From Clostridium sp. BSD9I1 (GTDB lineage: Bacteria > Bacillota > Clostridia > Clostridiales > Clostridiaceae), in NCBI RefSeq assembly GCF_900185645.1, contig NZ_FYAM01000023.1, positions 1,136,122 through 1,200,121 on the forward strand: DNA of 64,000 nucleotides. The letters are read 5' to 3'. The first letter of the stretch is position 1. Each line of letters begins with the position of its first letter. Shown here one piece after another: positions 16,470-25,128 of the stretch. The translations under genes and the position numbers were made by a program. The notes below the pieces were generated by a model that ran no database searches, had not been told where the DNA came from, and saw only the letters and a program-made list of their open reading frames with translations.

Positions 16470-16709
16470 TTATTCTATTTCCAGCTCATCGAGGTCAATA
16501 TTATTTAAAATTTCTTTAAGTTCTTTTAACTCTTCTTTATTTAATGTGATTCCCTTTCCCATTTTTTCGTGATTTTCATCCCACTCACGAATATCCACTT
16601 TTGGTTTTTTCTTATTCCAAGTCATCACATTAACTTCTCTTTTCCAACCTTTTGCACTTTCTGATATGACTCCTAAATTTTGTTTAATATCAAATTTAAA
16701 ATCTGCCAT
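16470..16709 (-). CDS. YdbC family protein (PC4-like fold)
   Basis: Seventy-nine residues similar to the YdbC/PC4 family of small single-stranded-nucleic-acid-binding proteins: FDIKQNLGVISESAKGWKRE, then VDIREWDENHEKMGKGITL and an acidic C-terminal helix. I use ATG 16709, 8 nt after GAGGAG. The YwbE gene lies 14 nt upstream on the same strand. Family members are thought to bind single-stranded DNA, but their cellular role in Firmicutes is unsettled. Confidence 0.8.
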   Translation of the reverse strand: MADFKFDIKQNLGVISESAKGWKREVNVMTWNKKKPKVDIREWDENHEKMGKGITLNKEELKELKEILNNIDLDELEIE

Positions 16710-16723
16710 TATTAACACTCCTC

Positions 16724-16918
16724 TTAAGTTATTATTTGCTGAACTCTTCCAACTATACCATCTTCAAGCATAACCTTAATTCCATGATGATGATTTGGTG
16801 AATTAGTAAGTATTTTTTTAACTATTCCTTCAGTTAGTTTTCCTGTGCGTTGATCTTGCTTTTGCACAACCAAAACCTTTAATCCTATTTTTATATTTGC
16901 TCTATTAGTTCCATCCAT
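16724..16918 (-). CDS. YwbE family protein
   Basis: A complete 64-residue YwbE-type protein: KIGLKVLVVQKQDQRTGKLT, then GIVKKILTNSPNHHHGIKVM and a C-terminal GRVQQII. The family is small, conserved in Firmicutes and some proteobacteria, and uncharacterised. The high content of small beta-forming residues suggests an SH3- or KOW-like barrel (inference). It is followed closely by the YdbC gene, so the two form a small unit that may be nucleic-acid-related. Confidence 0.85.
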   Translation of the reverse strand: MDGTNRANIKIGLKVLVVQKQDQRTGKLTEGIVKKILTNSPNHHHGIKVMLEDGIVGRVQQIIT

Positions 16919-17029
16919 AATTTTATTCCCTCATATTCTTTGTAGTCTTTTCTTATTTATACCGCTATTCATTATAACATAGTTATCATATAATTGTATC
17001 TCTATGGTGTAATTTCCCCCAAATAATAA

Positions 17030-17053
17030 AGCCCTTGAAAACTCAAGGACTTA
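17030..17053 (-). terminator. Terminator after flavodoxin gene
   Basis: AAGCCCTTGA (17030-17039) pairs with TCAAGGACTT (17044-17053). On the minus strand the hairpin is followed by a T-rich tract. It lies 13 nt past the flavodoxin stop. Confidence 0.7.
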
Positions 17054-17065
17054 ACTTTTTGCATT

Positions 17066-17611
17066 CTATATCTTATTTATACACTGAACAATAGGTTCAA
17101 TAGCCTTTTTATCTGTCCAATCAACCGGGTTATCATAACATTCTAATAACCCCTTAACATCCTCAGTAATTTCGTCTTCCTTCATTCTTTTTAACTTCAT
17201 TTTAAGTGCATTCATCATAATTTTATCAACAAAATCCAATTTTTCATAATTAAAAGCACCTCTTAAATAAAAGAAATTTATCTTTTCCCTCATCTCTTCT
17301 TTAAAGTTGGCATAGAAAACCTTATTAATATCATTTGCCCTTTCAGGTGTACATCCTACTGCAAATACTATGATTTTCTTTTCCATAAGTTTTTTGATGT
17401 TATCAGTAATTATCTTCACTCCACTAATGCCAACCGCATGTAAAGAACCGCCAAAAACTATGGTGTCATGTTTGTTTAAGTCATCAGCTTTTACTTTAGA
17501 GCTTTCAAGTAAATCTGCATTTACCACGCTGGCTATCCACTCTGCATAACGTTTTGTGCTTCCATACTTGGATTTATAAATTACAAGGACTCTTTTAGTT
17601 TGTTCTGACAT
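17066..17611 (-). CDS. Flavodoxin domain-containing protein
   Basis: A 181-residue protein of the flavodoxin_5 group. The FMN phosphate loop is YKSKYGSTKRYAEWIA, and FGGSLHAVGISGVKII is the second flavin-binding segment. FAVGCTPERANDINKVFYA and LRGAFNYEKL resemble HemG-type and clostridial flavodoxin-domain proteins. Redox partner and substrate are unknown. It lies 76 nt downstream of the MFS gene on the same strand, so weak co-transcription is possible. Confidence 0.82.
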   Translation of the reverse strand: MSEQTKRVLVIYKSKYGSTKRYAEWIASVVNADLLESSKVKADDLNKHDTIVFGGSLHAVGISGVKIITDNIKKLMEKKIIVFAVGCTPERANDINKVFYANFKEEMREKINFFYLRGAFNYEKLDFVDKIMMNALKMKLKRMKEDEITEDVKGLLECYDNPVDWTDKKAIEPIVQCINKI

Positions 17612-17687
17612 AATTTATTCCCCCACCTTTAATATATAATATATTATATATTAAATTACCCAATTCCCCCAATATCTTGATCCTATT

Positions 17688-18935
17688 TTAAATAATTTGG
17701 TTTTGCTTTTTTAAGAAATTATAAAGTATAACTGAACTAATAGAACATAACAATGCACAAACTCCTACAAAGGCATATCCAGCCTCCATCCCTATTATAA
17801 GTCCATTTTTTACACCATATATTTTTGTAAAGATATTTCTAAATAAATCTACAATACCGCCTACTAAAAAATTTCCTATAACACTTCCTATTCCCATAAG
17901 TGTTACTGTAAAGCTAACGGCTGTGCTGCTATTCTTAGAATATCGCTTAGATAAAATAGCCATCACCGTAGGATAAATTGGTGCTATGCCTACCCCTGCA
18001 AGAGCAAATAAAAACGCAGCAGATTGTCCAATAATTATCCCCATAAGAGTAAGAATCCCTGAGGCTCCCGAAAAAATTGCAAGTGATTTTGTAAGTCCAA
18101 TCTTATCTGTAAATGGTCCAAGTAACAGCCTTGAAAGAGTAAACATAAAAAAGAATGCCGAAAGTAATCCCGAGGAAGCATTTGTATTCCATTTATAAAC
18201 CTTTTCAAGAAAATTAACTAGCCATCCACCAACTGCAAGTTCTGAAATTACTCCAAATGATAAAATAACTACTATCATCCATGCAGCAGGGTCCTTTGTA
18301 TATTCTTTAAAGGATATATCTTTATCTTCTTCAATATCATCCTTTGGAAACTTTGTAAATAAAGCCATTATTAGTGGAATTACTGATAATGAAAGCATTA
18401 TTAAATACACTTCATGCCAACTAAAGCTTCTCCCTAAGGCATATACTCTCATAATTCTAGTAGCAACAATGGGTGCTATAGTTGAACTTAATCCATAGAA
18501 AAAATGTGCCAAGTTCATCATCATACCCGTATTTTTAGTAAAGACCTTTGCTGCTAATATTCCAAGAGCTATTTCCAATATTCCATTACCTATATACATT
18601 AAGAAATAAGACGCTGAAAGAGTTGGATAATTTACTGATAAAAATATAAAAACTCCCGAAAGAGCCATTGTTCCAAAAGCAAGTAAATTAGAAAACCTTA
18701 TTCCAAACTTCTTTGTTAGTACTCCAGTAAAACTACATGCAAGAAGATATCCCAATGAATTAAGTGCCAAAAGTAACCCTATTTGCATTTCATCAAGTAA
18801 AAAATCCGTCTGTATACGTGGAATAGCTGGTCCCTTTATATTTTCTGAAAATCCAAATACTAAATATCCAACGAATATCACTGCTAATAGTAAATAATAA
18901 TTTTTGCTGTAAGACTTACTTTTATTAATCTCCAA
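17688..18935 (-). CDS. MFS transporter
   Basis: A 415-residue, 12-helix major facilitator. Motif A-like loops occur after TM2 (TGVLTKKFGIRFSN) and TM8 (LLGPFTDKIGLTKS), and TM11 begins GIGSVIGNFLVGGIVDL. The organisation resembles the FucP/YfkF-type sugar and drug branches, but substrate cannot be assigned. Residues 1-12 are polar. The SD GGAGGAAAAG precedes the ATG. A probable separate promoter lies in the gap shared with the divergent diiron MBL gene at 19092. Confidence 0.85.
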   Translation of the reverse strand: MEINKSKSYSKNYYLLLAVIFVGYLVFGFSENIKGPAIPRIQTDFLLDEMQIGLLLALNSLGYLLACSFTGVLTKKFGIRFSNLLAFGTMALSGVFIFLSVNYPTLSASYFLMYIGNGILEIALGILAAKVFTKNTGMMMNLAHFFYGLSSTIAPIVATRIMRVYALGRSFSWHEVYLIMLSLSVIPLIMALFTKFPKDDIEEDKDISFKEYTKDPAAWMIVVILSFGVISELAVGGWLVNFLEKVYKWNTNASSGLLSAFFFMFTLSRLLLGPFTDKIGLTKSLAIFSGASGILTLMGIIIGQSAAFLFALAGVGIAPIYPTVMAILSKRYSKNSSTAVSFTVTLMGIGSVIGNFLVGGIVDLFRNIFTKIYGVKNGLIIGMEAGYAFVGVCALLCSISSVILYNFLKKQNQII

Positions 18936-19091
18936 AACTTTTCCTCCAATTCACTAATTTATTATACAATAGGCATGTCAAATATATTATAATAGTTATT
19001 AATCATTATGTATATTATATAAGACATGAAATAAAATAGAGTTATTGAAATTTTCCAAGTATAATTTTTTCTAAATTGGAGGTCTTTAATT

Positions 19092-19733
19092 ATGAATCAA
19101 ATCAAAATCTTTGATAGTCTTTACATGTTTAATACCTATAACGAACATATAAATTTATCCTTTAATCAATTTCTTCTTTTAGGAGAAGAACCTATACTCA
19201 TACATACCGGAAGTTATCAAATGACAGATGAACTTATTCCTAAGTTAAAGAGTATTTTAGGCTATAAGAAGTTATCTTATGTTTTTGTTTCTCATTTTGA
19301 AAGTGATGAGTGTGGTGGATTAACACTGCTTTTAAAGCATTATCCTGAAGCTATATGCATATGTTCTGCAATAACTGCTCGCCAACTTACTGGCTTTGGC
19401 ATGGATGTAAAAGTAAAAATAGCAGCTCCTGAAGAATCTTTATCTTTAGCTGGAGCAAATCTTAATTTTATATCTTATCCATCAGAAATGCATCTATGGG
19501 AAGGATTATTAGCCTTTGAAACAAATCAAGGCCTTTTATTCAGTAGTGATCTCTTTATTAGAATGGGTAAATTAGAAAATTCAATTATATCCTCAAACTT
19601 AAAAAATGAAGTATCAGGAATAGTTGAACATCAAATTCCAAGCCTTGCAGCTCTTAAACCCCTACAGGATACATTATATAATCTTTCTATTAGGTATATA
19701 GTACCTGGTCATGGTCCAGTGTTAAAATTATAA
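19092..19733 (+). CDS. Stand-alone oxygen-binding diiron (ODP) metallo-beta-lactamase-fold protein
   Basis: A 213-residue MBL-fold protein. The usual HxHxDH zinc motif is replaced by HFESDE, i.e. the HxExD signature of flavodiiron proteins. Ligands fall at H68, E70, D72, H135, D154 and H208; the D-to-H (63) and H-to-D (19) spacings equal those I recall for flavodiiron proteins. There is no flavodoxin or rubredoxin domain, so it must receive electrons from a partner or act as an O2/NO sensor, as proposed for ODP-type chemosensory proteins. TTGGAGGT precedes the ATG. A terminator palindrome follows. Confidence 0.85.
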   Translation: MNQIKIFDSLYMFNTYNEHINLSFNQFLLLGEEPILIHTGSYQMTDELIPKLKSILGYKKLSYVFVSHFESDECGGLTLLLKHYPEAICICSAITARQLTGFGMDVKVKIAAPEESLSLAGANLNFISYPSEMHLWEGLLAFETNQGLLFSSDLFIRMGKLENSIISSNLKNEVSGIVEHQIPSLAALKPLQDTLYNLSIRYIVPGHGPVLKL

Positions 19734-19746
19734 GCATCAAGAAATA

Positions 19747-19775
19747 ACTTGCCACGTGCCAGGCACCTGGCACGT
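19747..19775. repeat. Dispersed AACTTG[CT]CA repeat (copy 2, with palindrome)
   Basis: AACTTGCCACGTGCCAGG and the rest of the palindrome. It begins as copies 1 and 3 do but turns into the perfect GTGCCAGG..CCTGGCAC hairpin that acts as terminator. Confidence 0.55.
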
Positions 19776-19785
19776 TATTTTTTAC
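19754..19785. terminator. Perfect palindromic terminator shared by two convergent genes
   Basis: ACGTGCCAGG and CCTGGCACGT (19754-19775) form a near-perfect 22-nt palindrome followed by TATTTTTTA. It ends the diiron MBL gene on the plus strand, and the stop codon of minus-strand cbiO lies inside its last bases. The preceding AACTTGCC links it to a dispersed repeat. Confidence 0.8.
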
Positions 19786-20530
19786 TACCGCAAATCGGAC
19801 AGCTCTGAAGGCATAATGGTAATTCAAGAGAACTCTTACTCATTAATTTCTCATTAGATAAAATTTCTTTTGTTAATCCGTCTGCAATAATAATTCCTTC
19901 ACTAATTATTATCGTTCTTTTACAAGTTTCCCAAACCATATCCATGTCATGAGTTGCAATAATTTTTGTATGAGGAAATTCTTTTAGCAGGGATATTAAT
20001 CTTCTCCTTGATTTAGGATCCAATGCTGTGGTTGGTTCATCCATTATAAGGATATCCGGCTCCATAGATAGCACAGTTGCAATAGATGCTGCACGCTTTT
20101 CTCCGCCAGATAACTTGTAGGGCGGCCTATCTTTAAGATGTGCTATTCCAACGGTTTCAATAGCTTTCATAACTCTTTTATGTACTTCTTTTTCATCTAA
20201 TTTATAATTACGTGGTCCAAATGCTACATCTTCATATACGGATGGCATAAAAAGCTGATTATCAGCATCTTGAAATACCAATCCTATCTTTTGACGAATT
20301 ATAGGCAAGGTTCTCTTACATATCGTAGTATCACCAATATCAACTTGACCCTTCATTGGAAAAATAATTCCTAATAGTAAATTCAAAAGTGTTGATTTAC
20401 CTGCTCCATTGGCTCCTACGATTCCTACAGATTCTCCGTGACTTATTTTAAATGTAATTCCATTTAGCGCCTTCTTTCCATCAGGGTAGGAATAATATAC
20501 ATCCTTACAATTTATAGAATCATGACTCAT
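19775..20530 (-). CDS. cbiO: Cobalt/nickel ECF transporter ATPase CbiO
   Basis: A 251-residue ABC ATPase. Walker A is GANGAGKSTLL, the Q-loop is VFQDADNQLFMPSVYEDVAF (typical of ECF/CbiO ATPases), the signature is LSGGEKRA and Walker B is ILIMDEPTTALD, with the switch His in ATHDMD. The C-terminal tail CLQSCPICGSKK has a small cysteine motif not needed for catalysis. The start overlaps the cbiQ stop by 4 nt, so translation is coupled. It energises Co2+ or Ni2+ uptake with CbiM-N and CbiQ. The stop lies inside the terminator palindrome. Confidence 0.93.
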   Translation of the reverse strand: MSHDSINCKDVYYSYPDGKKALNGITFKISHGESVGIVGANGAGKSTLLNLLLGIIFPMKGQVDIGDTTICKRTLPIIRQKIGLVFQDADNQLFMPSVYEDVAFGPRNYKLDEKEVHKRVMKAIETVGIAHLKDRPPYKLSGGEKRAASIATVLSMEPDILIMDEPTTALDPKSRRRLISLLKEFPHTKIIATHDMDMVWETCKRTIIISEGIIIADGLTKEILSNEKLMSKSSLELPLCLQSCPICGSKK

Positions 20531-21339
20531 GTTATCACCCCTGTTATAATCTTTCCTAATAATTCTGGAATATTAAATAACCTCGCTGTAAAAAAAAATG
20601 TCACCCATAAAAATAAATATGCTATAGAACCAATTGATAACCTGCTATCTACAGCAAAGAAATATTCTCCATGAAATCCCCTTAATATCATTGCATCATA
20701 TACCCTATTTGCCCTATCAAAGGCTCGTAATAATATCTGCCCTAAAAGAGACCCTGAAACTTTAAAAGATACGCCCTTCTGCATTGGCGCCCTTAAATGA
20801 TATGCTTTTATAATTTGTGCCGTTTCTTCTAACAATACAGAAATATATCTATAAGTTAAAACAAACTGAGTGACGAAAATTTTTGGTACAAATAGCTTTC
20901 TTAATGCTAATGATATCTTTTCAATTCCAGTTGTAGCTATTAGAAGTAATCCTGCCAAAACTGTTAAACTACTCTTTATTATCAGTGAGGCAAAAGAAAT
21001 CCATCCATTAGAAACATGAATTCCCCATATTATAATATACGTCTTTGTATCAAATAATGGATTAAATATGCCAACTCCTATAACAAAAGGTAAAACAATA
21101 AGAGATCTTCTAAACATAGGCAAAAAGGGTACTTCAGACAAAACAAAAACTATAATTGGATAAAAAACATATGGTAATAGTCCTATAATATCATATTTCC
21201 CAAAGGATAATACTACTAATAAATATATTATTGTCACCAGTAACTTTACAATAGGATTTATTTTATGGATTATTGTGTTTCTAGCAGCTAATTCATCTAG
21301 TAAACGAATATTATAAATTGATTTAGTTATATTTTCCAT
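20527..21339 (-). CDS. cbiQ: Cobalt/nickel ECF transporter transmembrane protein CbiQ
   Basis: A 270-residue T-component with about five membrane helices. The cytoplasmic coupling region carries the two Ala-Arg-Gly-like signatures of the family (AYHLRAPMQKG and YDAMILRGFHGEYF) that contact the ATPase. HKINPIVKLLVTIIYLL near the N-terminus is the usual opening. It sits between cbiMN (61 nt upstream) and cbiO (4-nt overlap). Confidence 0.93.
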   Translation of the reverse strand: MENITKSIYNIRLLDELAARNTIIHKINPIVKLLVTIIYLLVVLSFGKYDIIGLLPYVFYPIIVFVLSEVPFLPMFRRSLIVLPFVIGVGIFNPLFDTKTYIIIWGIHVSNGWISFASLIIKSSLTVLAGLLLIATTGIEKISLALRKLFVPKIFVTQFVLTYRYISVLLEETAQIIKAYHLRAPMQKGVSFKVSGSLLGQILLRAFDRANRVYDAMILRGFHGEYFFAVDSRLSIGSIAYLFLWVTFFFTARLFNIPELLGKIITGVIT

Positions 21340-21400
21340 ATCCTAGATCATCCCTTAAATAAAAATATTGGCGAGGTTACTCCCCTCGCCACCTGTTCAT

Positions 21401-22456
21401 TTATATTGGTTTTGCTTTTCTTTTCCTACGTCTAAAGAAAGTAATAACAAGTCCAGTTAAAGCAGCAAGAGCTAAAGTCATAATTCCACCTAAAATACCT
21501 GACACACTTGTTTCAGCATTAATACCTGTCACTACTTCTTCATTCTCTTCATTTTCCTCTTTATCTATATCTTTTGAAGCTTTAAAACTATAATCAGGTA
21601 AAAAAGCTAATTTATTTTGTATTTCAGAAAGTTTTGCATGAATACTTTCTGTAGTTTTTAGTTCTGACGTACCTGACGTTTTAATCATTGCCCATTCTAA
21701 TCCATCTGGATTACTAGAAGCAAATGATGAAAGAATACCACCTATTATTATAACACTTGTTATTATGATAATAAAAACCTTTTTTATTGAAACATTACCT
21801 AAGGGTTGTCTTAATGAAGACTTTTCAATAATTTCAGGACGTGCCTTCCAAACAAATGAAACTACTGCTGCTGTTACAAGGCCTTCTACAATTCCAATAG
21901 CAAGATGGATAGGCTGCATTAAAATAACAAAGTTAGAAAAAGGCAACTCAGTCTTTCCAGAAAACAATGTTTCAAGAACAACACTGAAAGCTCCCATTTG
22001 AAGTCCAATTATTGACGCAATTATAGATGCACTAAAAATCTTCTTAGAACTATAGCCCTTTTTCATGATACCTTTATAAATTAATGGATATGCAATAAAG
22101 CATGTGTAAAATCCAAGGTTAAATACATTAGCACCAAAAGCTAATAATCCTCCATCAGCAAAGAAAAGTGCTTGAATTAATAGTACTGACGCCATTGTTA
22201 AAAATCCAGCATATGGCCCAAGTAAAATAGCAAGAAGTAATCCTCCTCCAATGTGCCCACTTGATCCAGTACCTGGAATCGAAAAATTAATCATTTGAGC
22301 TGCAAAAACAAAAGCTCCCATAACACCCATCAAAGGTATCTTTTTATCATCTAACTCATTTTGCAATTTTTTCACTGAATAAGTAGCAATACCAGCTGTT
22401 GCACTAAACATTGTTCCACCAACAATTGGCGAAATCAAGGCATCTGCCATGTGCAT
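21401..22456 (-). CDS. cbiM: Fused CbiM-CbiN substrate-binding protein (Co2+/Ni2+)
   Basis: A 351-residue fusion. It begins MHMADALISPIVGG; in this family Met1-His2 coordinate the metal, and the next His lies in SGHIGGGLLLAILLGPYAGF. After about seven helices a CbiN-like extension starts near residue 225 with a helix, the ASSNPDGLEWAMIKTS segment diagnostic of CbiN/NikN, and a last helix before RRRKRKAKP. Metal choice (Co or Ni) cannot be settled. The SD AGGAG lies 10 nt before ATG. The long leader contains a stable hairpin. A cobalamin synthesis role is plausible given cobO and B12 riboswitches elsewhere. Confidence 0.92.
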   Translation of the reverse strand: MHMADALISPIVGGTMFSATAGIATYSVKKLQNELDDKKIPLMGVMGAFVFAAQMINFSIPGTGSSGHIGGGLLLAILLGPYAGFLTMASVLLIQALFFADGGLLAFGANVFNLGFYTCFIAYPLIYKGIMKKGYSSKKIFSASIIASIIGLQMGAFSVVLETLFSGKTELPFSNFVILMQPIHLAIGIVEGLVTAAVVSFVWKARPEIIEKSSLRQPLGNVSIKKVFIIIITSVIIIGGILSSFASSNPDGLEWAMIKTSGTSELKTTESIHAKLSEIQNKLAFLPDYSFKASKDIDKEENEENEEVVTGINAETSVSGILGGIMTLALAALTGLVITFFRRRKRKAKPI

Positions 22457-22469
22457 ATCATCACACTCC

Positions 22470-22513
22470 TAATAAAACAATAACTCATAAAGGGCAACTT
22501 TAATTGCAACCCT
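22470..22513 (-). promoter_or_regulatory. Structured leader of cbiMNQO
   Basis: On the minus strand AACTCATA ... TATGAGTT enclose AGGG/CCCT and GCAA/TTGC pairs, making a stable hairpin in the 5' leader 15-60 nt before cbiM. I could not match it to the cobalamin or NiCo riboswitch consensus. No T-run follows in the minus direction, so translational or RNA-stability control is more likely than termination. Confidence 0.45.
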
Positions 22514-22564
22514 CTATGAGTTTTATTCTCATATATACAAGTTGTCCTTATATCTTTTATTTGA

Positions 22565-22603
22565 ATTGTAAATAATTGTATCATATTTTTTTACAATTGT
22601 CAA
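22565..22603 (-). promoter_or_regulatory. cbiMNQO promoter with operator-like dyad
   Basis: Minus-strand TTGACA (22598-22603), 17-bp spacer, TACAAT (22575-22580). ATTGTAAA (22565-22572) and TTTACAAT (22590-22597) form an inverted repeat that embraces the -10 region, a likely repressor site for metal-dependent control (inference). Confidence 0.65.
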
Positions 22604-22647
22604 TTTTCACTTTAATCTTGTAGTAATTTTAAGAGTGCTTTGCCTAG

Positions 22648-24240
22648 TTATCTATACGAAGCGTTTAAGGCTTTTAGCAAAGTACGAATATCATATTTAT
22701 GAGGAGTAACTGGGCAAATTTTCTTATTTACACCAAGCAAAGTATATACTGCAACTCTCGCGGCACGGATTGAGTACTCTTCAGTAAAAACCATATCCTC
22801 TGGTATTTCAACAAATTGACTAATCATTGCAAGATTTGTTGAACCTTCAGGCACTACCTTAGGACGATCGCTCATTGCACGCGGCTGAAACTGTGCATCA
22901 ATATAAGGCATCATACATGGAATAACATTAACTATAGTATCCATAATTTCATCACTGTCCTTTTCAAAATGTAAATGTCCTAAAAGTTCAATTAACATTT
23001 CTTCACCTGTACAATCTCTCATAGGCTTCTTTACATAGTTGCCTTCCTTGTCGGTATACAAACCATATCCCCAGAAAATTGTAGTGTCTTTTGGTTGATT
23101 CTTGAAATGAGGCTGTGCTGCAACTACGATAGACATAAGCCAATTGGAATCCTTAAATGTCATCAATGCTCCGCTGCCAGGTTTATTACGGGAATATCTT
23201 TCAATCATTTTAAGAAATTTATCACCTTTACATGTTACAGTAAAAGACTCCCAGTTTGTTTGTTCTGCATTACCAAAGAAAGGTTTTGGATTTCCAAGTC
23301 CTTCTTTCTTTGATGCAATTTTAGCCCAAAGCTCCCCAGAGATAGGATTTTCTATTTTCATTTCTGCGGGGGTATTAAAATTTCCTAAACTTGCATTGTC
23401 AGTCATACAACCATTTGTTACAATGCATAAATCACCTTTATTAAGTTTAATTACATCTTCTTTTCCATTCTGCTCATAATGAATTGCTGTAACAGTAATT
23501 CCTTCCCCCTCTTCAAAATCTAAATCTTTAACAGTGTATTTCAAGGTAAAATCAACGCCGAAATTCTCTAAGTAAGTTTTTATAGGCAATATAATAGAGT
23601 CATATTGATTGTAAGGAGTTCTCGTTACACCCTCAAGAGTTTGGATACGTGAGAACTCAAATATCATACGATTCATATAACGTTTCAGCTCAAATAAACT
23701 TGACCATTTCTGAAATGCAAAGGTTGTTTGCCACATATACCAAAAGTTTGTTTCAAAAAAATGAGGTGTTTTTGCAAACCAATCGCATATGCGTAAATTA
23801 TCTAGCTTTTCCTCTGGAGTAATCATTAGTTTCAATAGTGCCATACGATCAGCATCATCAAATCCCATAGATATAACATCAGTTACTTCTCCATCTTTAT
23901 TTATAAGTCTTGCATTTGCATGAGTTGGATGTGCATGATCAAAATCAAGAATTTCATCACAAACTGACATCGCTTCTCTTTCTAAGGATGGTATAGAAGC
24001 AAGTAGATTCCATGTATTCTCATAAGTTTCTTCATTAAGCATTCTTCCACCACGACAAACAAATCCATCAATTGCATTGCCTGCTCCGTCATTACTTCCT
24101 CCGAGAATATTCATTCCTTCTAAAATGTGAATATTCTTGCCCGGGAAATCACAATCTCTAACTAAATATACAGCTCCAGCAAGTGATGCTAATCCACCAC
24201 CCACAAAATATATTTGTTTGTTTTCATATTCTCTTCTCAT
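22648..24240 (-). CDS. ohyA: Oleate hydratase (MCRA family)
   Basis: About 530 residues of the oleate hydratase family, formerly 67-kDa myosin-cross-reactive antigen. It adds water to the cis-9 double bond of oleate to give 10-hydroxystearate, with FAD as structural cofactor. The FAD loop is GGGLASLAGAVYLVRD; then ILEGMNILGGSNDGAGN and CRGGRMLNEETYENTWNLL (catalytic region). The WQTTFAFQKWSSLFE and YIDAQFQPRAMSDRP blocks are also family-typical. I start at ATG 24240 after GGAGGGG. The TetR gene directly upstream and a 12-bp inverted repeat between them suggest fatty-acid-responsive repression and detoxification of unsaturated fatty acids. Confidence 0.95.
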   Translation of the reverse strand: MRREYENKQIYFVGGGLASLAGAVYLVRDCDFPGKNIHILEGMNILGGSNDGAGNAIDGFVCRGGRMLNEETYENTWNLLASIPSLEREAMSVCDEILDFDHAHPTHANARLINKDGEVTDVISMGFDDADRMALLKLMITPEEKLDNLRICDWFAKTPHFFETNFWYMWQTTFAFQKWSSLFELKRYMNRMIFEFSRIQTLEGVTRTPYNQYDSIILPIKTYLENFGVDFTLKYTVKDLDFEEGEGITVTAIHYEQNGKEDVIKLNKGDLCIVTNGCMTDNASLGNFNTPAEMKIENPISGELWAKIASKKEGLGNPKPFFGNAEQTNWESFTVTCKGDKFLKMIERYSRNKPGSGALMTFKDSNWLMSIVVAAQPHFKNQPKDTTIFWGYGLYTDKEGNYVKKPMRDCTGEEMLIELLGHLHFEKDSDEIMDTIVNVIPCMMPYIDAQFQPRAMSDRPKVVPEGSTNLAMISQFVEIPEDMVFTEEYSIRAARVAVYTLLGVNKKICPVTPHKYDIRTLLKALNASYR

Positions 24241-24358
24241 ATAGATCCCCTCCATAAATTTTTAATTTTCTATGAAACACTTTATCTAACTTTCCAATAA
24301 CATAAATATAATACTTCTGATTTCGGATAGGTATAATCAAAAAATATAGCCTGTATAA

Positions 24359-24390
24359 TTTTTATACATTCCGCTTTAAATGTATAAAAA
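24359..24390. promoter_or_regulatory. 12-bp inverted repeat, probable TetR operator
   Basis: TTTTTATACATT (24359-24370) and AATGTATAAAAA (24379-24390) are perfect inverted arms 8 bp apart, located between the TetR gene and oleate hydratase. Size and position fit a TetR dimer site controlling ohyA. Confidence 0.6.
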
Positions 24391-24432
24391 AATAAGTCGT
24401 GACAAGTTTAAAAATTTATCACGACTTATTTT
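24389..24432 (-). terminator. Terminator of the TetR gene
   Basis: AAAATAAGTCGTGA (24389-24402) pairs with TCACGACTTATTTT (24419-24432); on the minus strand a T-run follows. The 3' arm overlaps the last codons of the TetR gene. Confidence 0.8.
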
Positions 24433-24985
24433 CGTATCTTTCCAAAGCTCTTATAAAATTTCCTTCAATTAATTCACTAAGCTTATCAATTATAACTTTA
24501 GGATTTTCCTTCATTCCTTCTTTCATCCATTGGATAACTAAGCCAGTAAATGCATGTGTATAAAAGTTGCCAATAAACTCCTTATCCTTTTTCTTAGCAT
24601 TCATATTATGAGAAACTTCATCAACTACTCCCATAAGTAATTCATTTGTAACTGAATAGAGATATGTATCTAAATGATTTCTTCCTAAAGAATTTAAAGT
24701 ATTGAGACAAAACGATTTATTATTTTCTATATAAATAAAAATTCTATAAAATCCGTCTGTCCATGTGTCATAACTCCTATATTGAGATATACTTTCAACT
24801 GCTTCTGTCCTATAAATCCACTCGGTTAAATCATATATATCCTGAAAGTGATAATAAAATGTTTGTCTGTTAAGTCCACAACTTTCTACAATCTGCTTAA
24901 CAGATATTTTATTTAAAGGAATATCCTTCATTAACTCCTTTAAGGAATTGGCAAGGGCCTTTTTCGTTATTAAAGAACTAGACAA
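24419..24985 (-). CDS. TetR/AcrR family regulator (DhaS-like)
   Basis: A 188-residue regulator. The HTH is NKISVKQIVESCGLNRQTFYYHF, close to DhaS-type TetR proteins whose C-terminal domain (TetR_C_8-like) is seen from about residue 75 (SISQYRSYDTWTDGF, then FIGNFYTHAFTGLVIQWMKEGM). These bind small ligands and usually repress a neighbour. The neighbour here is oleate hydratase 178 nt downstream on the same strand, separated by a terminator and a 12-bp inverted repeat, so I infer repression of ohyA relieved by fatty acids. Confidence 0.88.
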   Translation of the reverse strand: MSSSLITKKALANSLKELMKDIPLNKISVKQIVESCGLNRQTFYYHFQDIYDLTEWIYRTEAVESISQYRSYDTWTDGFYRIFIYIENNKSFCLNTLNSLGRNHLDTYLYSVTNELLMGVVDEVSHNMNAKKKDKEFIGNFYTHAFTGLVIQWMKEGMKENPKVIIDKLSELIEGNFIRALERYENKS

Positions 24986-25128
24986 TTAATCACCTACTAT
25001 TTTCAAAGTTAATATATAATCCCACTTGAAATTATACCTAAATGAAAGATTTTACTCAATAAAATAGGATAAACTTTAAAGTTCATCCTATAATTTGTTA
25101 TGTATTTTTACGATTATAAACTTGTTAA

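Noticed and set aside
22457..22520. NiCo or cobalamin riboswitch upstream of cbiM
   Set aside because: The hairpin lacks the conserved elements of either class; annotated only as a structured leader.
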